DNA of 64,000 nt from Pseudomonadales bacterium (lineage in GTDB: Bacteria > Pseudomonadota > Gammaproteobacteria > Pseudomonadales > Ketobacteraceae): NCBI GenBank assembly GCA_002708905.1, contig PAPM01000016.1, positions 1 through 64,000 of the forward strand, written 5' to 3'. Both the position numbers and the translations under genes were made by a program. Of this stretch, positions 8,032 to 17,066 are shown piece by piece. Each line of letters starts with the position of its first letter. The stretch's first letter is position 1. The notes beneath the pieces were generated by a model. That model was not told the origin of the DNA and searched no databases. It saw only the letters and a program-made list of their open reading frames with translations.

Positions 8032-8805
8032 CTAGCGCCAATTACGCATGGCCAACTCGGTGAATTCCGAATCACGCAACCCGGAATTCATCTTCAATGA
8101 CAAAGACACCATTTTAGTGCTTTTTCCGGTTTGGGTATTGGCCATTACCACTTCCTTTGGATTCCAATACTGCCCTTCAACCAGTTCATAGCCACTGGTC
8201 TGCATGGTTTTCAAGAGTTTGTTATCACGATCAAAGAAATCGGCTTTAATCAAACGAAAGAATTCTGTATCAACCCACATGCGGGTTTTACTGTAGCTGG
8301 ATTCATCGGATTTTGGAAAGCGATCAACCACGTAGCAGGCCTGATCAGCACATGGCTCCTGCTGAACCAGTTCGAACCGATAGTCTTCTGTCTTTTGATC
8401 AGAAAGATCCTCGAAGGTAAACTCACTGCCACGGAATGAGGAGCCCTTGTTCGAGCTGGTGATGCGCTTTACGCGGCGGGAAGAAGGCAGGTACAGGTAC
8501 TGTTTGTCACTCTCCCCCTGCACGGAAACGGTCAGCAGCGAGATTCCTTTTTCCCGTTGTGGCGCGGTAAAAATCAACATGCTGTAGCTCTCTTCCCCCG
8601 GCTGGGTCATGGCTTTCATCAGCATTTCCCGCTCAGTGATATCACCGGACTCATCCACCAACAACATTTTGACTTCATGCACTAAATCTTTGAAGCCTTT
8701 GCCGTTTTGCTTGGCTTTCTCAATAACTTCCAATCCCGTCATGGTTTCAGCCATCAACACATTGGCCAAACACATGGTTAGAACAAAAGTAAATAGTCTC
8801 AACAT
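8032..8805 (-). CDS. LolA-like outer membrane lipoprotein-sorting protein (periplasmic)
   Basis: The 257-residue protein begins with a cleavable signal peptide (MLRLFTFVLTMCLANVLMA). It continues with the LolA-like fold recognisable in YLYLPSSRRVKRI, GSEFTFEDLS and the late KEVVMANTQTGKSTKM region. Relatives are annotated as outer membrane lipoprotein-sorting proteins and often accompany MMPL-type RND exporters. They are thought to handle lipids in the periplasm. The start ATG 8805 has GGGAG at 8 nt; a GTG at 8814 lies too close to that site. It is last in a minus-strand operon behind an outer-membrane barrel. An MMPL exporter is present at 33.5-35.8 kb, not adjacent. The substrate is unknown. 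Confidence 0.85.
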   Translation of the reverse strand: MLRLFTFVLTMCLANVLMAETMTGLEVIEKAKQNGKGFKDLVHEVKMLLVDESGDITEREMLMKAMTQPGEESYSMLIFTAPQREKGISLLTVSVQGESDKQYLYLPSSRRVKRITSSNKGSSFRGSEFTFEDLSDQKTEDYRFELVQQEPCADQACYVVDRFPKSDESSYSKTRMWVDTEFFRLIKADFFDRDNKLLKTMQTSGYELVEGQYWNPKEVVMANTQTGKSTKMVSLSLKMNSGLRDSEFTELAMRNWR

Positions 8806-8817
8806 AACTCGCACTCC

Positions 8818-10278
8818 CTAGAAATGATAGAAGACGTCAATCTGTATATAGCCATCCCGCTCTATCAGATTCATTTTTTGGGAATTATCTGAAATCCTTA
8901 ACAGATCAAAAATGGTTTGGGCCACACCGCTGTAATTATCCACGTTGTCGAAGTAATCACCTTGACCCAACTGAATTTCCTCAAGCCGTTCCAGCATGAT
9001 TTCATACTGTTTTTTACTTATGGTAGTGCCGTCAAACGCCTCAAGGACAGAGTCGATGATTGCCTGTGGGATCGGATAGTTTCCGGCTTCCACATTATCC
9101 GCCAACTCCTGGAACTGAACGTAATCGCGGGGATCCAGCCTCGGCTCATTGGCCATAAAATACTGGCCGGTTACATTCAAACTCCAATTTTCACCAAAAT
9201 TATTAGTCCAAAACAGATAACCAAAGGCTTCATTGTACTTGTAATCCGCTACTACGCCGAGAATCAGGTTGCTATCCCGGGCATCATTGAGCGCCAACCG
9301 TGCGGCGACCCCAACATCGTGATCAAACAAGGTAGCATAAATCTGGTCCCGACTGTCCCAGATCGCCTCCACGTACCAGCTCAGGTCAAAATCCGATTCG
9401 AAGATGCCGCCAAAGGTGTATTCCATACCGGCAGCAACGGATTCAAACTGCTCAATGGAACCGGTTTGGTAGGTGGCCTCCAGTTTCAACAGCACATCCT
9501 GCCACGAATAGACCAGCTCGAGTGAGCTTTGATTCACCTTTTCATAAACTGGAATCAGATAGGGGTCAGCAAAGTCGTAATTAAAGATAAAATACGGGTC
9601 CCGGGTAACACCGTAAAAATGGGACAAGCCGATATCCAGGTCACCCAGCCGGGTTTTCCAGCGGGCCGCAAAGTCCCAACGCCCGGACTTACCACGATCG
9701 TATTCTTCATTATCCGGGTCCACCAATATAGGGTAACGCATGCGACCATCTTCCCCGGGAAACCAGGCCGGACGCACATCGTACAGGGTGTACAGCTCGA
9801 TCAGATCATCCCCCCAATAAAACGATACCGAAGCCATGGGCTGGCCCAGTTTACGCTGCAGGGGTAATTCCGCCCGGTCTTTCTGGTTGATCAGGTCAGT
9901 GATCTTGAAGAGTTCATTGACGCCCCAACTCACTTGCCCGACGCCGGCCCGAAACTGGTAGCTGTCGCCGTAATGGAGCCAGAGGAATTCACGAGCGTCC
10001 AGATAATTGCGCTCATCATCCTTCGAGTCGGCACGGCCGAACAGACCAACGATCAATTGATCGTTATCGGACAGATTCTGACTGTAATTGAGCTGAAACG
10101 CCGCGGAGGGATAGGTTTTTTCTTCTACGTTTTCGCCGGTATCGGGGTAATAGCGGGTCTCTGCGTTAAGCCAGCCAGAAAACTCACCCATTTCTGCCTG
10201 AAGACAAGGGGATATCCCCGCAATCAGGAAACCGACACTCAACAGTATGCTACGGCACTGCCACTTCTGTTGTTTCAT
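8818..10278 (-). CDS. Outer-membrane beta-barrel protein (DUF1302-like)
   Basis: The 486-residue product has an N-terminal signal peptide ending near ISPCLQA. The rest shows alternating aromatic/polar strands with a terminal Phe (IQIDVFYHF), the signature of an outer-membrane barrel recognised by the BAM machinery. Overall pattern resembles the DUF1302-type proteins that accompany LolA-like and MMPL genes in lipid-handling clusters. It lies 12 bp upstream of the LolA-like gene and overlaps the preceding membrane-protein gene by 29 bp. One transcript is therefore likely. A pore or lipid-receiving role at the outer membrane is inferred. Confidence 0.8.
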   Translation of the reverse strand: MKQQKWQCRSILLSVGFLIAGISPCLQAEMGEFSGWLNAETRYYPDTGENVEEKTYPSAAFQLNYSQNLSDNDQLIVGLFGRADSKDDERNYLDAREFLWLHYGDSYQFRAGVGQVSWGVNELFKITDLINQKDRAELPLQRKLGQPMASVSFYWGDDLIELYTLYDVRPAWFPGEDGRMRYPILVDPDNEEYDRGKSGRWDFAARWKTRLGDLDIGLSHFYGVTRDPYFIFNYDFADPYLIPVYEKVNQSSLELVYSWQDVLLKLEATYQTGSIEQFESVAAGMEYTFGGIFESDFDLSWYVEAIWDSRDQIYATLFDHDVGVAARLALNDARDSNLILGVVADYKYNEAFGYLFWTNNFGENWSLNVTGQYFMANEPRLDPRDYVQFQELADNVEAGNYPIPQAIIDSVLEAFDGTTISKKQYEIMLERLEEIQLGQGDYFDNVDNYSGVAQTIFDLLRISDNSQKMNLIERDGYIQIDVFYHF

Positions 10279-10699
10279 ATCTTCTTTTTATTTTATGAAG
10301 GCCAATGATATAGGAGGTGCAGTACAACACCACCACTGCATAGACAGGCATGACGGTTAACAACACATTGGGCGTGGCCGCAGCCCAATGTGCCAGCAAC
10401 ATCAGGCCTAACGAACCTGTGCTGACCAATGCCACTGCGCCAACGCGCCCTTTAACCGAATCCCCAAAGCGGACAAAGAACGTTTCCAGCAGTGCACTGC
10501 CAAAGGCCGTGGTCAGCAGGTTCACCCCACCTTGAAACAATCCGGAGAGCAGGGCTTGCTCCGGCACCTCCCGGTTCGCCCAATACGCCCAACAGAACCA
10601 GGTAACGGCTGATGCCACTGCGGCAGCAATCACACGGACACGGGGTGAATTGAGCAGCTTTCCATAGCGGGCGCTTATTCCGGTGGTGGCATCAACCAC
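10250..10699 (-). CDS. Small polytopic membrane protein of unknown function
   Basis: The 149-residue protein shows about four hydrophobic segments (near residues 21-42, 50-70, 86-106 and 111-135). It ends in a basic tail (HKIKRRYETTE). No motif identifies it. The start is GTG 10699, which overlaps the stop of the upstream hydrolase frame by 8 bp and lacks its own clear ribosome binding site. Translational coupling is therefore likely. Its 3' end overlaps the start of the outer-membrane barrel gene by 29 bp. Co-transcription with barrel and LolA-like genes suggests a shared envelope process. Confidence 0.7.
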   Translation of the reverse strand: MVDATTGISARYGKLLNSPRVRVIAAAVASAVTWFCWAYWANREVPEQALLSGLFQGGVNLLTTAFGSALLETFFVRFGDSVKGRVGAVALVSTGSLGLMLLAHWAAATPNVLLTVMPVYAVVVLYCTSYIIGLHKIKRRYETTEVAVP

Positions 10700-12335
10700 G
10701 AACAGGCAACTTTTTCAGTGGCGCCTGGCGGGCACTCCAGACAACAACCAACAACAGTAACAACATCCATTCCATGGCACCTGCGCTGCCCTCGGTGACG
10801 GTAACATTACTTAAACCTTCATCAATAATATCGCCCAAATCTCTGTCGTCGTCTGTCCCACCTGGAATCAGGTCATCCAGACCGCCGCCGTTCTCAGCAT
10901 CCACAACAGCCATTTCTTTGGCTTTGGCACAGCGCTCCACATCCAGATTCAGAACCTCACACCGCCAGCCGATAGAGTGCTGGACCGCCTCAACTCCGCC
11001 GCGATTGAAGTGAGTCAGAAAATCTTCCGCATCGCCTTCGTAGATGGCGTCCACAATACCATCAATTTTGTTGGCATCGTTTTCCCCGAGGAAACCGGAA
11101 AGATAATCGGCAAAGGGGACGCCTTCGGGAATATCGGTACCAATCCCTGCGAGGCCACCCAATACGCCAATGTCGCTCAGCCCAAGTGAATCTTCAATAT
11201 CAAATTCCTTGAGGGAATTCAGTGCTTCTTCAGCCTGCTCCAAACCATAGCCGCTTTGCACCAGGCCATACCCATTCTCAAAATCAGCACGCCCCTCATC
11301 ACCGAATCGCAGATTGGCCTCTGGCTCGATGACTTCCTTGAGCAAAGGCAAATCAGCGATCTCTGCAGATGCCCGGGTGGCATCATTACTCATGCTGCCA
11401 TCACCCAGTGAATAGTGCATTCCCATGGGGCGTGGCAAGCGGCCGCTGGGCGGTTCCCGATACCAATCCACAAAATTATTGCCATCGGCGATGTCCACAT
11501 AGTGTTGCATCATGGCCAGCACGAACACCAATTCGGCACCGTTCATATTTTGCGGAATGACATTGCTGGTAAAGTCATCCCAAAACGTGGATTCCGAAAA
11601 CACCTGCATCAAGCTGCCTGCGCCATTAACCAGATAGGCTCCATCCAGTTCCGGAGCCGTGGCGCCAATGGCAACCCCCAGCATGGCGCCCAACGAGAGG
11701 CCATCAAAAATAATGCGGGAACCATCCAGTGCCGGGATGTTGGGGTAGTCCGGATTTTCCCAGTTGGCCAATACCTGGGGCAGTATGTGGCTGGCGCTGC
11801 TGATAACCACGTTGTGGTCAACGGTTCCCTGCACGAACATACCCAGCAGTTGCATAATGGTAAGCGGTGAGGTGACCGCCAGCGCAATGTGTGGCTCTTT
11901 CAGAGAATCGAAGTCCGTCACCCGGGAACCGTGGTTGGGATGGTCAATGGCGATAGTCGCCATCCCCAAGCGATCCCCCATGATGTAGCCACTGCGGGTC
12001 AGCTCCTTGAAGTTACCCAAACCATGGCCCCAAACCGAGATGGGGACCGGTTCTGCCTTATCCCACTTGGGCAGCGTCAGAATAAAGTCTGTAATGCGTC
12101 GAGAAGGATCAGCAATGTAGTCGTAGGGTGGATACACACCGCCGTCGGGGCTGCGGAAATTCACCAGCGAAACATCACCTTTGAGTGTCACCAACCCGTA
12201 ATCGGGATCACCAAGGGGATCAGTTACTTGAAGATTGCGAACGTATACCGGTGCTGTAATCCCAGGCGTTTTCGGCATTGATACCGCGATCCGGATAATT
12301 GAGATACCACTGGTAACTAAAATAGGGGTCGGCAT
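10692..12335 (-). CDS. 5'-truncated alpha/beta-hydrolase with C-terminal membrane/sorting tail
   Basis: From TAPVYVRNL onward (about 12,260 downward) this is a large secreted-type alpha/beta-hydrolase. It has an oxyanion region ISVWGHGLGNF, a strand with AIDHPNHGSR, and a nucleophile elbow DGLSLGAML (GxSxG). The last 35 residues (GSAGAMEWMLLLLLVVVW then basic residues) look like a C-terminal membrane anchor or GlyGly-CTERM-type sorting signal. The first 26 or so codons of the open frame are only the out-of-frame shadow of the upstream subtilase fragment, so the natural N-terminus and signal peptide are missing. The gene is therefore probably a remnant fused by deletion. It overlaps the next gene by 8 bp. 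Confidence 0.6.
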   Translation of the reverse strand: MPTPILVTSGISIIRIAVSMPKTPGITAPVYVRNLQVTDPLGDPDYGLVTLKGDVSLVNFRSPDGGVYPPYDYIADPSRRITDFILTLPKWDKAEPVPISVWGHGLGNFKELTRSGYIMGDRLGMATIAIDHPNHGSRVTDFDSLKEPHIALAVTSPLTIMQLLGMFVQGTVDHNVVISSASHILPQVLANWENPDYPNIPALDGSRIIFDGLSLGAMLGVAIGATAPELDGAYLVNGAGSLMQVFSESTFWDDFTSNVIPQNMNGAELVFVLAMMQHYVDIADGNNFVDWYREPPSGRLPRPMGMHYSLGDGSMSNDATRASAEIADLPLLKEVIEPEANLRFGDEGRADFENGYGLVQSGYGLEQAEEALNSLKEFDIEDSLGLSDIGVLGGLAGIGTDIPEGVPFADYLSGFLGENDANKIDGIVDAIYEGDAEDFLTHFNRGGVEAVQHSIGWRCEVLNLDVERCAKAKEMAVVDAENGGGLDDLIPGGTDDDRDLGDIIDEGLSNVTVTEGSAGAMEWMLLLLLVVVWSARQAPLKKLPVRG

Positions 12336-12699
12336 CCGGCATCATTTTCAGATCCGGCTCAACGTAAGCAACATCAGCATCAAAGCTTAGTTGGTGCATT
12401 ACCGCCAGCCAGTCTTGTTGCCGGCGTGACTCAGACATTTCCACAACATATGCGCCATTCGCCAGCTTACGCCCCAACCGTCCGGAAACGCCCAGTTGCT
12501 CCAAGCGCTGCAGCGCAACCGGACTTGCTTTTTGAACCTGAGTAAGTGGTTGCTTGAACTTGATAATCAGGCGATCGGTGGGTAACTGGGTATTGTCGTC
12601 GGCATGGGAACATACAGCCCCGGCCATAAGTCCACACAGCACCGCGCCTTTAATCAACCCCGGCATCCCCCCTTGCATGATCCTGCGAGGTAACCCCAT
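12220..12699 (-). pseudogene. N-terminal remnant of a secreted subtilisin-like (S8) protease
   Basis: ATG 12699 follows GGGAG at ideal spacing. The product has a signal peptide (near GAVLCGLMAGAVCSHA), an I9-type propeptide (DRLIIKFKQ ... GAYVVEM ... DADVAYVEPD) and the entry to an S8 catalytic domain (YQWYLNYPDRGINAENAWDYSTG). In a subtilase the catalytic Asp motif should come next. Instead the frame runs seven more codons to a stop, and the DNA continues in another frame as a hydrolase. No S8 catalytic residues are found downstream in any frame. This is a truncation, not a single frameshift. The junction lies at about 12,241-12,255. Confidence 0.8.
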
Positions 12700-12948
12700 G
12701 TTTTTACTCCCTGTCTTTTTTGTTATGAGCACAATCCATAGTAAAGGAGCCGCTTTTTTATAACAATCCAATCCACACGATGTATACCTAATTCATTTCA
12801 GACGCTTTGACAGCACCCGCCACCACGCCCGCTCAATTGTCAAAACAGAGAAGCGCACCCTGTGATTGAATGGAAGCATGACTGAGCCGTCCTACGCTGT
12901 GGCGGCTAAAATACTAAAAGAAACAGTTCGCCTTACAGAGGACCATCC

Positions 12949-14310
12949 ATGGCCACACTAGCTGAAACCGCTTCCAAACTACCTCGCAAACCCAGTAGCA
13001 AAGTCACCCACATTCCCGGTGAAAGCGGCCTTCCTGTCGTCGGTTTTACGTTCCAGTTCCTGCGGGATTTTCCCGGTCTGATCAATCGCATGGTGGAAAA
13101 GCATGGTCCGGTATTTCGTTACCGTGCGGTAATGCAGGATGTCATCACGCTGACCGGCCCCGATGCCAACGAATTCATCCTGAAAGACTCAGACCACAAT
13201 TTCTCAAGCAAAAAGGCCTGGGACATTATCCTCGAAGAGCTGTTTCCCAATGGTCTGATGCTGCGGGATTTCGAGAATCACAAGGTGCATCGCAAGATTC
13301 TCCAAGGCGCATTCAAGAAGCCCGCCATGCAGGCTTATGTTGAAAAGATGAATCCGCGCTTCGATAAAGGTTTGTCTGAGTGGCCGAAGGGCAATGAAAT
13401 CATGTTCTTCGACCACATCAAAAACCTGCTGCTGAACGCCGGGGCGGAGTTGTTCCTTGGCATTAAAATGGGGCAGGAAGCCACCAAGGTAAATGAATCC
13501 TTCATTGCAGCGGTGGATGCATCCCTGGCCGTGCTGCGCTTGCCCATTCCGGGCACCACCTGGTATCGGGGCATAAAAGGCCGCCGCTTCCTGGAGGAAT
13601 TTATTGGTTCCCTGGTGGCAGAAAAGCGTCGCAGCCAGGACAACGATTTCTTTACCCAGATTTGTCATTCCCGCGGAGAAAACAACGAGGAGTTAACCGA
13701 TCAGGAAGTCATTGACCACATGATATTCCTGTTGTTTGCGGCCCATGACACCACCACCAGCACACTGTGCTCCCTGGTGTATCGTCTGGCCAAGCATCCG
13801 GAGTGGCAGGAAGCCCTGCGCGAAGAGATCCTGAGTCTGGGAACGGACGAAGTCACCTACGACGACCTGGAAAAGATGGAAAAAACCGGGCTGGTGTTCC
13901 GGGAGACCCTGCGCATGCACCCTCCGCTCCCCACCATTCCCCGTCGCGCTATTAACGACTGCGAATTCCAGGGCTTCAAAATTCCGAAAAATGCTGCTGT
14001 GGGGGTCGTGCCATTGCACACCCATTATATGGAAGAGTACTGGACCAACCCCTATAAATTTGACCCTGAACGTTTCAGTCCGGAACGGGCAGAACACAAG
14101 AAACACTTCTATCAGTGGGTGCCTTTTGGTGGTGGCCATCACAAATGCCTGGGACTGAACTTTGCGGAAATTCAATCAAAGGTCTTTTTGTTCCAGCTGC
14201 TGCGCAACTACAAAGTGGAAATTCGCAGTGGCTATGAAATGCCGACTCAGGTTGTACCGCTGGCAGTACCTAAGGACGGGTTCCCCTGCACCCTGACGCC
14301 CCTGAATTAA
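12949..14310 (+). CDS. Cytochrome P450
   Basis: The 453-residue haem monooxygenase has every landmark. The proline-rich entry is IPGESGLPVVG. The I-helix acid-threonine is AAHDTT (D267, T268). The K-helix ExxR is E319 to R322 in RETLRMHPP. The haem-ligand loop is PFGGGHHKCLG with Cys400. It has no membrane anchor, so it should be a soluble cytoplasmic enzyme fed by separate ferredoxin and reductase, which are not in this window. The overall pattern is closer to the CYP51/CYP120-like branch than to alkane-hydroxylating CYP153, but I cannot assign a subfamily. A lipid or terpenoid substrate is a guess from context. An AraC regulator converges on it. Confidence 0.95.
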   Translation: MATLAETASKLPRKPSSKVTHIPGESGLPVVGFTFQFLRDFPGLINRMVEKHGPVFRYRAVMQDVITLTGPDANEFILKDSDHNFSSKKAWDIILEELFPNGLMLRDFENHKVHRKILQGAFKKPAMQAYVEKMNPRFDKGLSEWPKGNEIMFFDHIKNLLLNAGAELFLGIKMGQEATKVNESFIAAVDASLAVLRLPIPGTTWYRGIKGRRFLEEFIGSLVAEKRRSQDNDFFTQICHSRGENNEELTDQEVIDHMIFLLFAAHDTTTSTLCSLVYRLAKHPEWQEALREEILSLGTDEVTYDDLEKMEKTGLVFRETLRMHPPLPTIPRRAINDCEFQGFKIPKNAAVGVVPLHTHYMEEYWTNPYKFDPERFSPERAEHKKHFYQWVPFGGGHHKCLGLNFAEIQSKVFLFQLLRNYKVEIRSGYEMPTQVVPLAVPKDGFPCTLTPLN

Positions 14311-14368
14311 AAACTTTACTGACTCAACACTTCCTTTAGTACCTACTGTTGATATCTGCTGTTGGTAT

Positions 14369-15418
14369 CTACTGTTGTTCGCCGGGCCCCTCGCCCGGCT
14401 TTTTTTCGCTTTGCTCCAGCACTATGGCACGGCGGTATTTGGAAGGCGGCATCCCGGTCCAACGCTTGAACGCTCGATGGAAAGCACTTTGTTCCGAGTA
14501 ACCCAACATCATGGCAATATCCAGAAAGTTATAGTCGTTACGTATGTATTCCAACGCCATGCGTCGACGCAGGTCATCTACCATCTCCTGAAAATTAACG
14601 CCCAGTTTGGATAACGCCCGCTGAAAACTGCGTTCATTCTGTCCCAAATGTTCACAAAGTTCTTTGAGCGAAGGCGCCCCATGGGGTAGATGCTCGATAA
14701 CATAACGTCTCACCGTCTCCACCAATTCGTCACTGGTGGACAAAGATTGCAGCACCTGGTCAGCGTGTTCTTCCAGTATTTTCTTCAATCTCGGGTCACG
14801 AAAGGCAGAGGCCTGCCGCAAACCTTCCAGGTCCACCGTAATCTTGTTACTGGGCTGCTCAAAGTAGCAATGTGACTGCAGGAATTCATCATAGAAGGCG
14901 GGCTTGGGCCCGCCATCATGCTGGAAATGCACGCTGAGATACTGGGTTTTCTCATTCGACGTGGCACGGGATAAAGATAAACTGCTGGAAACAAAATAAT
15001 CCACCACATGGCGGCTCCAGTTTCCACCCAGTAACTCAAACTCACAGCATAAGGTTTCATTGTCGGTATGCCATTGCATTTCCAGGGCGTTGGTCACGAT
15101 GGTGGCAAAGCGCTGGATATACTGAATACCCTCAATACCGTTTTCCCCTGCCATGATCAGGTAGCCCAGCCGGCCCCAGTGACGGGCCAGAAAGTTCTCG
15201 CCCACTTTCAAACCGATGTAGTCTTCATTGGCAAAACGGGCAGCCGCATCAAACAGCTCTGAAAACAAGGCGAAATCAACGTAACCACTGTCGTTTTCAT
15301 CATCGGGATGAAAACCACTTTGTTGATAAAAATCCGTGGCGGAATACCCGATGCTGTCAAGGTACTCACCGATGGCTTCCAACAGTTCAACGGCAATATG
15401 TAGTCGCGGTGTGGTCAT
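14369..15418 (-). CDS. AraC-family transcriptional regulator
   Basis: The 349-residue protein has an N-terminal arabinose-binding-like sensor region (residues about 15-215). It ends with a C-terminal double helix-turn-helix containing LKELCEHLGQNERSFQRALSKLGVNFQ and LDIAMMLGYSEQSAFHRAFKRWTGMPPSKYRR. It has the same architecture as the AraC protein at 6.9-8.0 kb but is clearly a different paralogue. ATG 15418 is taken as start; an in-frame TTG at 15424 would add two residues and the ribosome binding site is weak. Its last codons contain the terminator of the convergent P450 gene. The P450 is a natural candidate target. Confidence 0.9.
   Translation of the reverse strand: MTTPRLHIAVELLEAIGEYLDSIGYSATDFYQQSGFHPDDENDSGYVDFALFSELFDAAARFANEDYIGLKVGENFLARHWGRLGYLIMAGENGIEGIQYIQRFATIVTNALEMQWHTDNETLCCEFELLGGNWSRHVVDYFVSSSLSLSRATSNEKTQYLSVHFQHDGGPKPAFYDEFLQSHCYFEQPSNKITVDLEGLRQASAFRDPRLKKILEEHADQVLQSLSTSDELVETVRRYVIEHLPHGAPSLKELCEHLGQNERSFQRALSKLGVNFQEMVDDLRRRMALEYIRNDYNFLDIAMMLGYSEQSAFHRAFKRWTGMPPSKYRRAIVLEQSEKKPGEGPGEQQ
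14381..14406 (+). terminator. Rho-independent terminator after the P450 gene
   Basis: GCCGGGC pairs with GCCCGGC (14381-14399) and is followed by at least six T at 14400-14406. It lies 70 bp after the P450 stop and inside the last codons of the convergent AraC gene. The run before it (14343-14378) contains three copies of CTGTTG, a small local duplication. Confidence 0.8.
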
Positions 15419-15450
15419 TTCCAATATAGCTTTATCTTGGTTCTTATTTG

Positions 15451-15864
15451 ATGGACAATTCCATCATCCTGAATCATTACCCGATCAATATGTCAAACAG
15501 TGTTGTTGCCGAAATCCTGACCGAAACCCTCAACAGTGAGCCCTGTGAACTGATCAAACTTCATAACGGGCTGATTATCGCTTTGTCTCCCCGAGCGTTG
15601 GGATGTTACCGCAATCAGCAGTCGCTGCACGACCCTTTGGGAAACGGCCTGATCTCATTCAGCGCCCTCGACCCCGAGTATCACATCCAATTCCATGACC
15701 AACGCTGCATTACCACCTACAGTGGGGGCTATGTAGGCCTGCTGGATGGCAAAGCCCTGTTGATCGCGCCCTATAAAGTGAGATTATATCCCAACAACCA
15801 GGATGGGTTGCGCGGTCAAAACTGTCTGGCGGAATTGGAACTACCGGAAATTGACGTGCTGTAA
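15451..15864 (+). CDS. Small conserved-looking protein of unknown function
   Basis: The frame encodes about 138 residues with mixed alpha/beta composition and no signal peptide or membrane segment. It is divergent from the AraC gene, only 32 bp from its start, and neither ATG 15451 nor ATG 15490 has a good ribosome binding site. The start is therefore uncertain. The C-terminal acidic LAELELPEIDVL stops 3 bp before the convergent CYTH gene. The regular codon use and tight fit between neighbours support a real gene. I do not recognise the family. Confidence 0.55.
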   Translation: MDNSIILNHYPINMSNSVVAEILTETLNSEPCELIKLHNGLIIALSPRALGCYRNQQSLHDPLGNGLISFSALDPEYHIQFHDQRCITTYSGGYVGLLDGKALLIAPYKVRLYPNNQDGLRGQNCLAELELPEIDVL

Positions 15865-15867
15865 CCG

Positions 15868-16350
15868 TCATCGCCAGTTGCGGTAAGGGTTTGAGACCAG
15901 ATTGACATTATAGTAGCGGGGATCATCTGATACCTCCTGGCCCAACCAGTTCGGCAGGTCAAGCTGCTGGTCTTCCGATTGCAGTTCCACTTCCGCCACC
16001 ACCAACCCGGCATTATCCCCTGCAAACACATCAATTTCCCAAGTGACTCCCGCCTCTGGTCTGAAATAGCGGGTCTTTTCTATCAGCGGCCTGGCACACA
16101 GGTTATCCAGCATCTGTTCGGCATCCGAGAGTGGAATTTCATATTCAAACTCGGCCCGGGACAACCCCTGGTTCTTTCCCTTGATGGTCAATTTAGCCTT
16201 GTCGCCTTCCAGCCTCACCCGCACCGTTGTCATGCCTTCCGTGGGAACATAACCCTGGCGAAAGGGAATGCCACTCAACTCACTGCCGTCTTTCAGGCGC
16301 CGCCAGTCATCGTTGGCGACCAAAAACTTTCGTTCTATCTCAACTGCCAT
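15868..16350 (-). CDS. CYTH-domain protein (class IV adenylate cyclase/triphosphatase fold)
   Basis: The 160-residue protein starts with the defining ExExK motif (E4-I-E6-R-K8). It then shows the ordered basic and acidic strand residues of the triphosphate tunnel: RVRLEG, KLTIKGK, EFEYEI, KTRYF, WEIDVF, and EVEL. Stand-alone bacterial CYTH proteins of this size are mostly inorganic triphosphatases; a few are adenylate cyclases. The start is ATG 16350 after AGAGAG; a GTG two codons earlier is less well placed. It lies 32 bp after a lipase-like hydrolase gene on the same strand. Confidence 0.9.
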   Translation of the reverse strand: MAVEIERKFLVANDDWRRLKDGSELSGIPFRQGYVPTEGMTTVRVRLEGDKAKLTIKGKNQGLSRAEFEYEIPLSDAEQMLDNLCARPLIEKTRYFRPEAGVTWEIDVFAGDNAGLVVAEVELQSEDQQLDLPNWLGQEVSDDPRYYNVNLVSNPYRNWR

Positions 16351-16382
16351 AACCACTCTCTATGATCTCATGTGCCCGGCTC

Positions 16383-17042
16383 TTACTTAAAACGACCGAA
16401 CTGCAGGAAATGCAGGATATGTTGACGCACCCGCTTGTCGTTCATAATAAAGGTATGACCCACTTCCAGCGCTCTGAAATCCTTCATTCCCGGATGACGA
16501 CTGCGACTGACAGACACCTTACCATCATTATCCTCCCCGAACAGGGGAGAAAACCAGGGCTCATAGGAGGTTCGGCCGGCAATCACCCCTACCTCGATGG
16601 GGAGGCCACCCTGCTCTCTGGCCAACAACTGCAGAGGTACGCTGGAGGCATCGGTTCCCAGTTGCAGAAAAGCCGGCCCCATGATGCGGGGAAGCAGTGG
16701 CACATGCCGCAATATATCCACCACTTCACTGCCCTGGGACGGTGGCGCCAACATGACGGCCCGGCCGAGACGGCCCTGGTGAATACTCCAGTGCTGCAAG
16801 CCATAACGCAACAGAATGCCACCCAGAGAATGGGTGACAAAATGAATTTGACCTTCAGGTGGCAGCGCGGGCAGTAAATCATGGAACAGCTGGCGGCAGA
16901 GCTCTGCAATCGAACCTCGCCTGGAAGAATAGCCCTGGTTAATCACATGATAGCCTTGCCGGGTCAGAAAGCGTTCGAGCCCCTTCATCGCCAACGGACT
17001 GCGGCCCAGTCCATGCAACAGTACCACGGTGTCTGCCGACAT
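16383..17042 (-). CDS. Lipase-like alpha/beta-hydrolase
   Basis: The 219-residue protein begins almost at once with the oxyanion strand TVVLLHGLGRSP. The nucleophile motif HFVTHSLGGILL (TxSLGG, a PGAP1/lipase-class-like elbow) and a C-terminal catalytic His in VGHTFIM follow. There is no signal peptide, so it is cytoplasmic. It resembles the short EstA/YdeN-like or PGAP1-like hydrolases. The start ATG 17042 has AGGA 8 nt upstream. It diverges from a TetR gene across 107 bp containing inverted repeats, which makes TetR control possible. The CYTH gene follows. Confidence 0.85.
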   Translation of the reverse strand: MSADTVVLLHGLGRSPLAMKGLERFLTRQGYHVINQGYSSRRGSIAELCRQLFHDLLPALPPEGQIHFVTHSLGGILLRYGLQHWSIHQGRLGRAVMLAPPSQGSEVVDILRHVPLLPRIMGPAFLQLGTDASSVPLQLLAREQGGLPIEVGVIAGRTSYEPWFSPLFGEDNDGKVSVSRSRHPGMKDFRALEVGHTFIMNDKRVRQHILHFLQFGRFK

Positions 17043-17066
17043 AGTCCAGTTCCTTGAATGGTAAAC

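Noticed and set aside
8917-9525. 202-codon plus-strand frame opposite the outer-membrane barrel gene
   Set aside because: The barrel has a signal peptide and a terminal Phe; the antisense frame has neither start signal nor motif.
10692-12771. A single frameshift (sequencing error) in one intact gene
   Set aside because: If it were one gene, the S8 catalytic Asp, His and Ser motifs should reappear after the shift. They do not; the downstream sequence is an unrelated alpha/beta-hydrolase.
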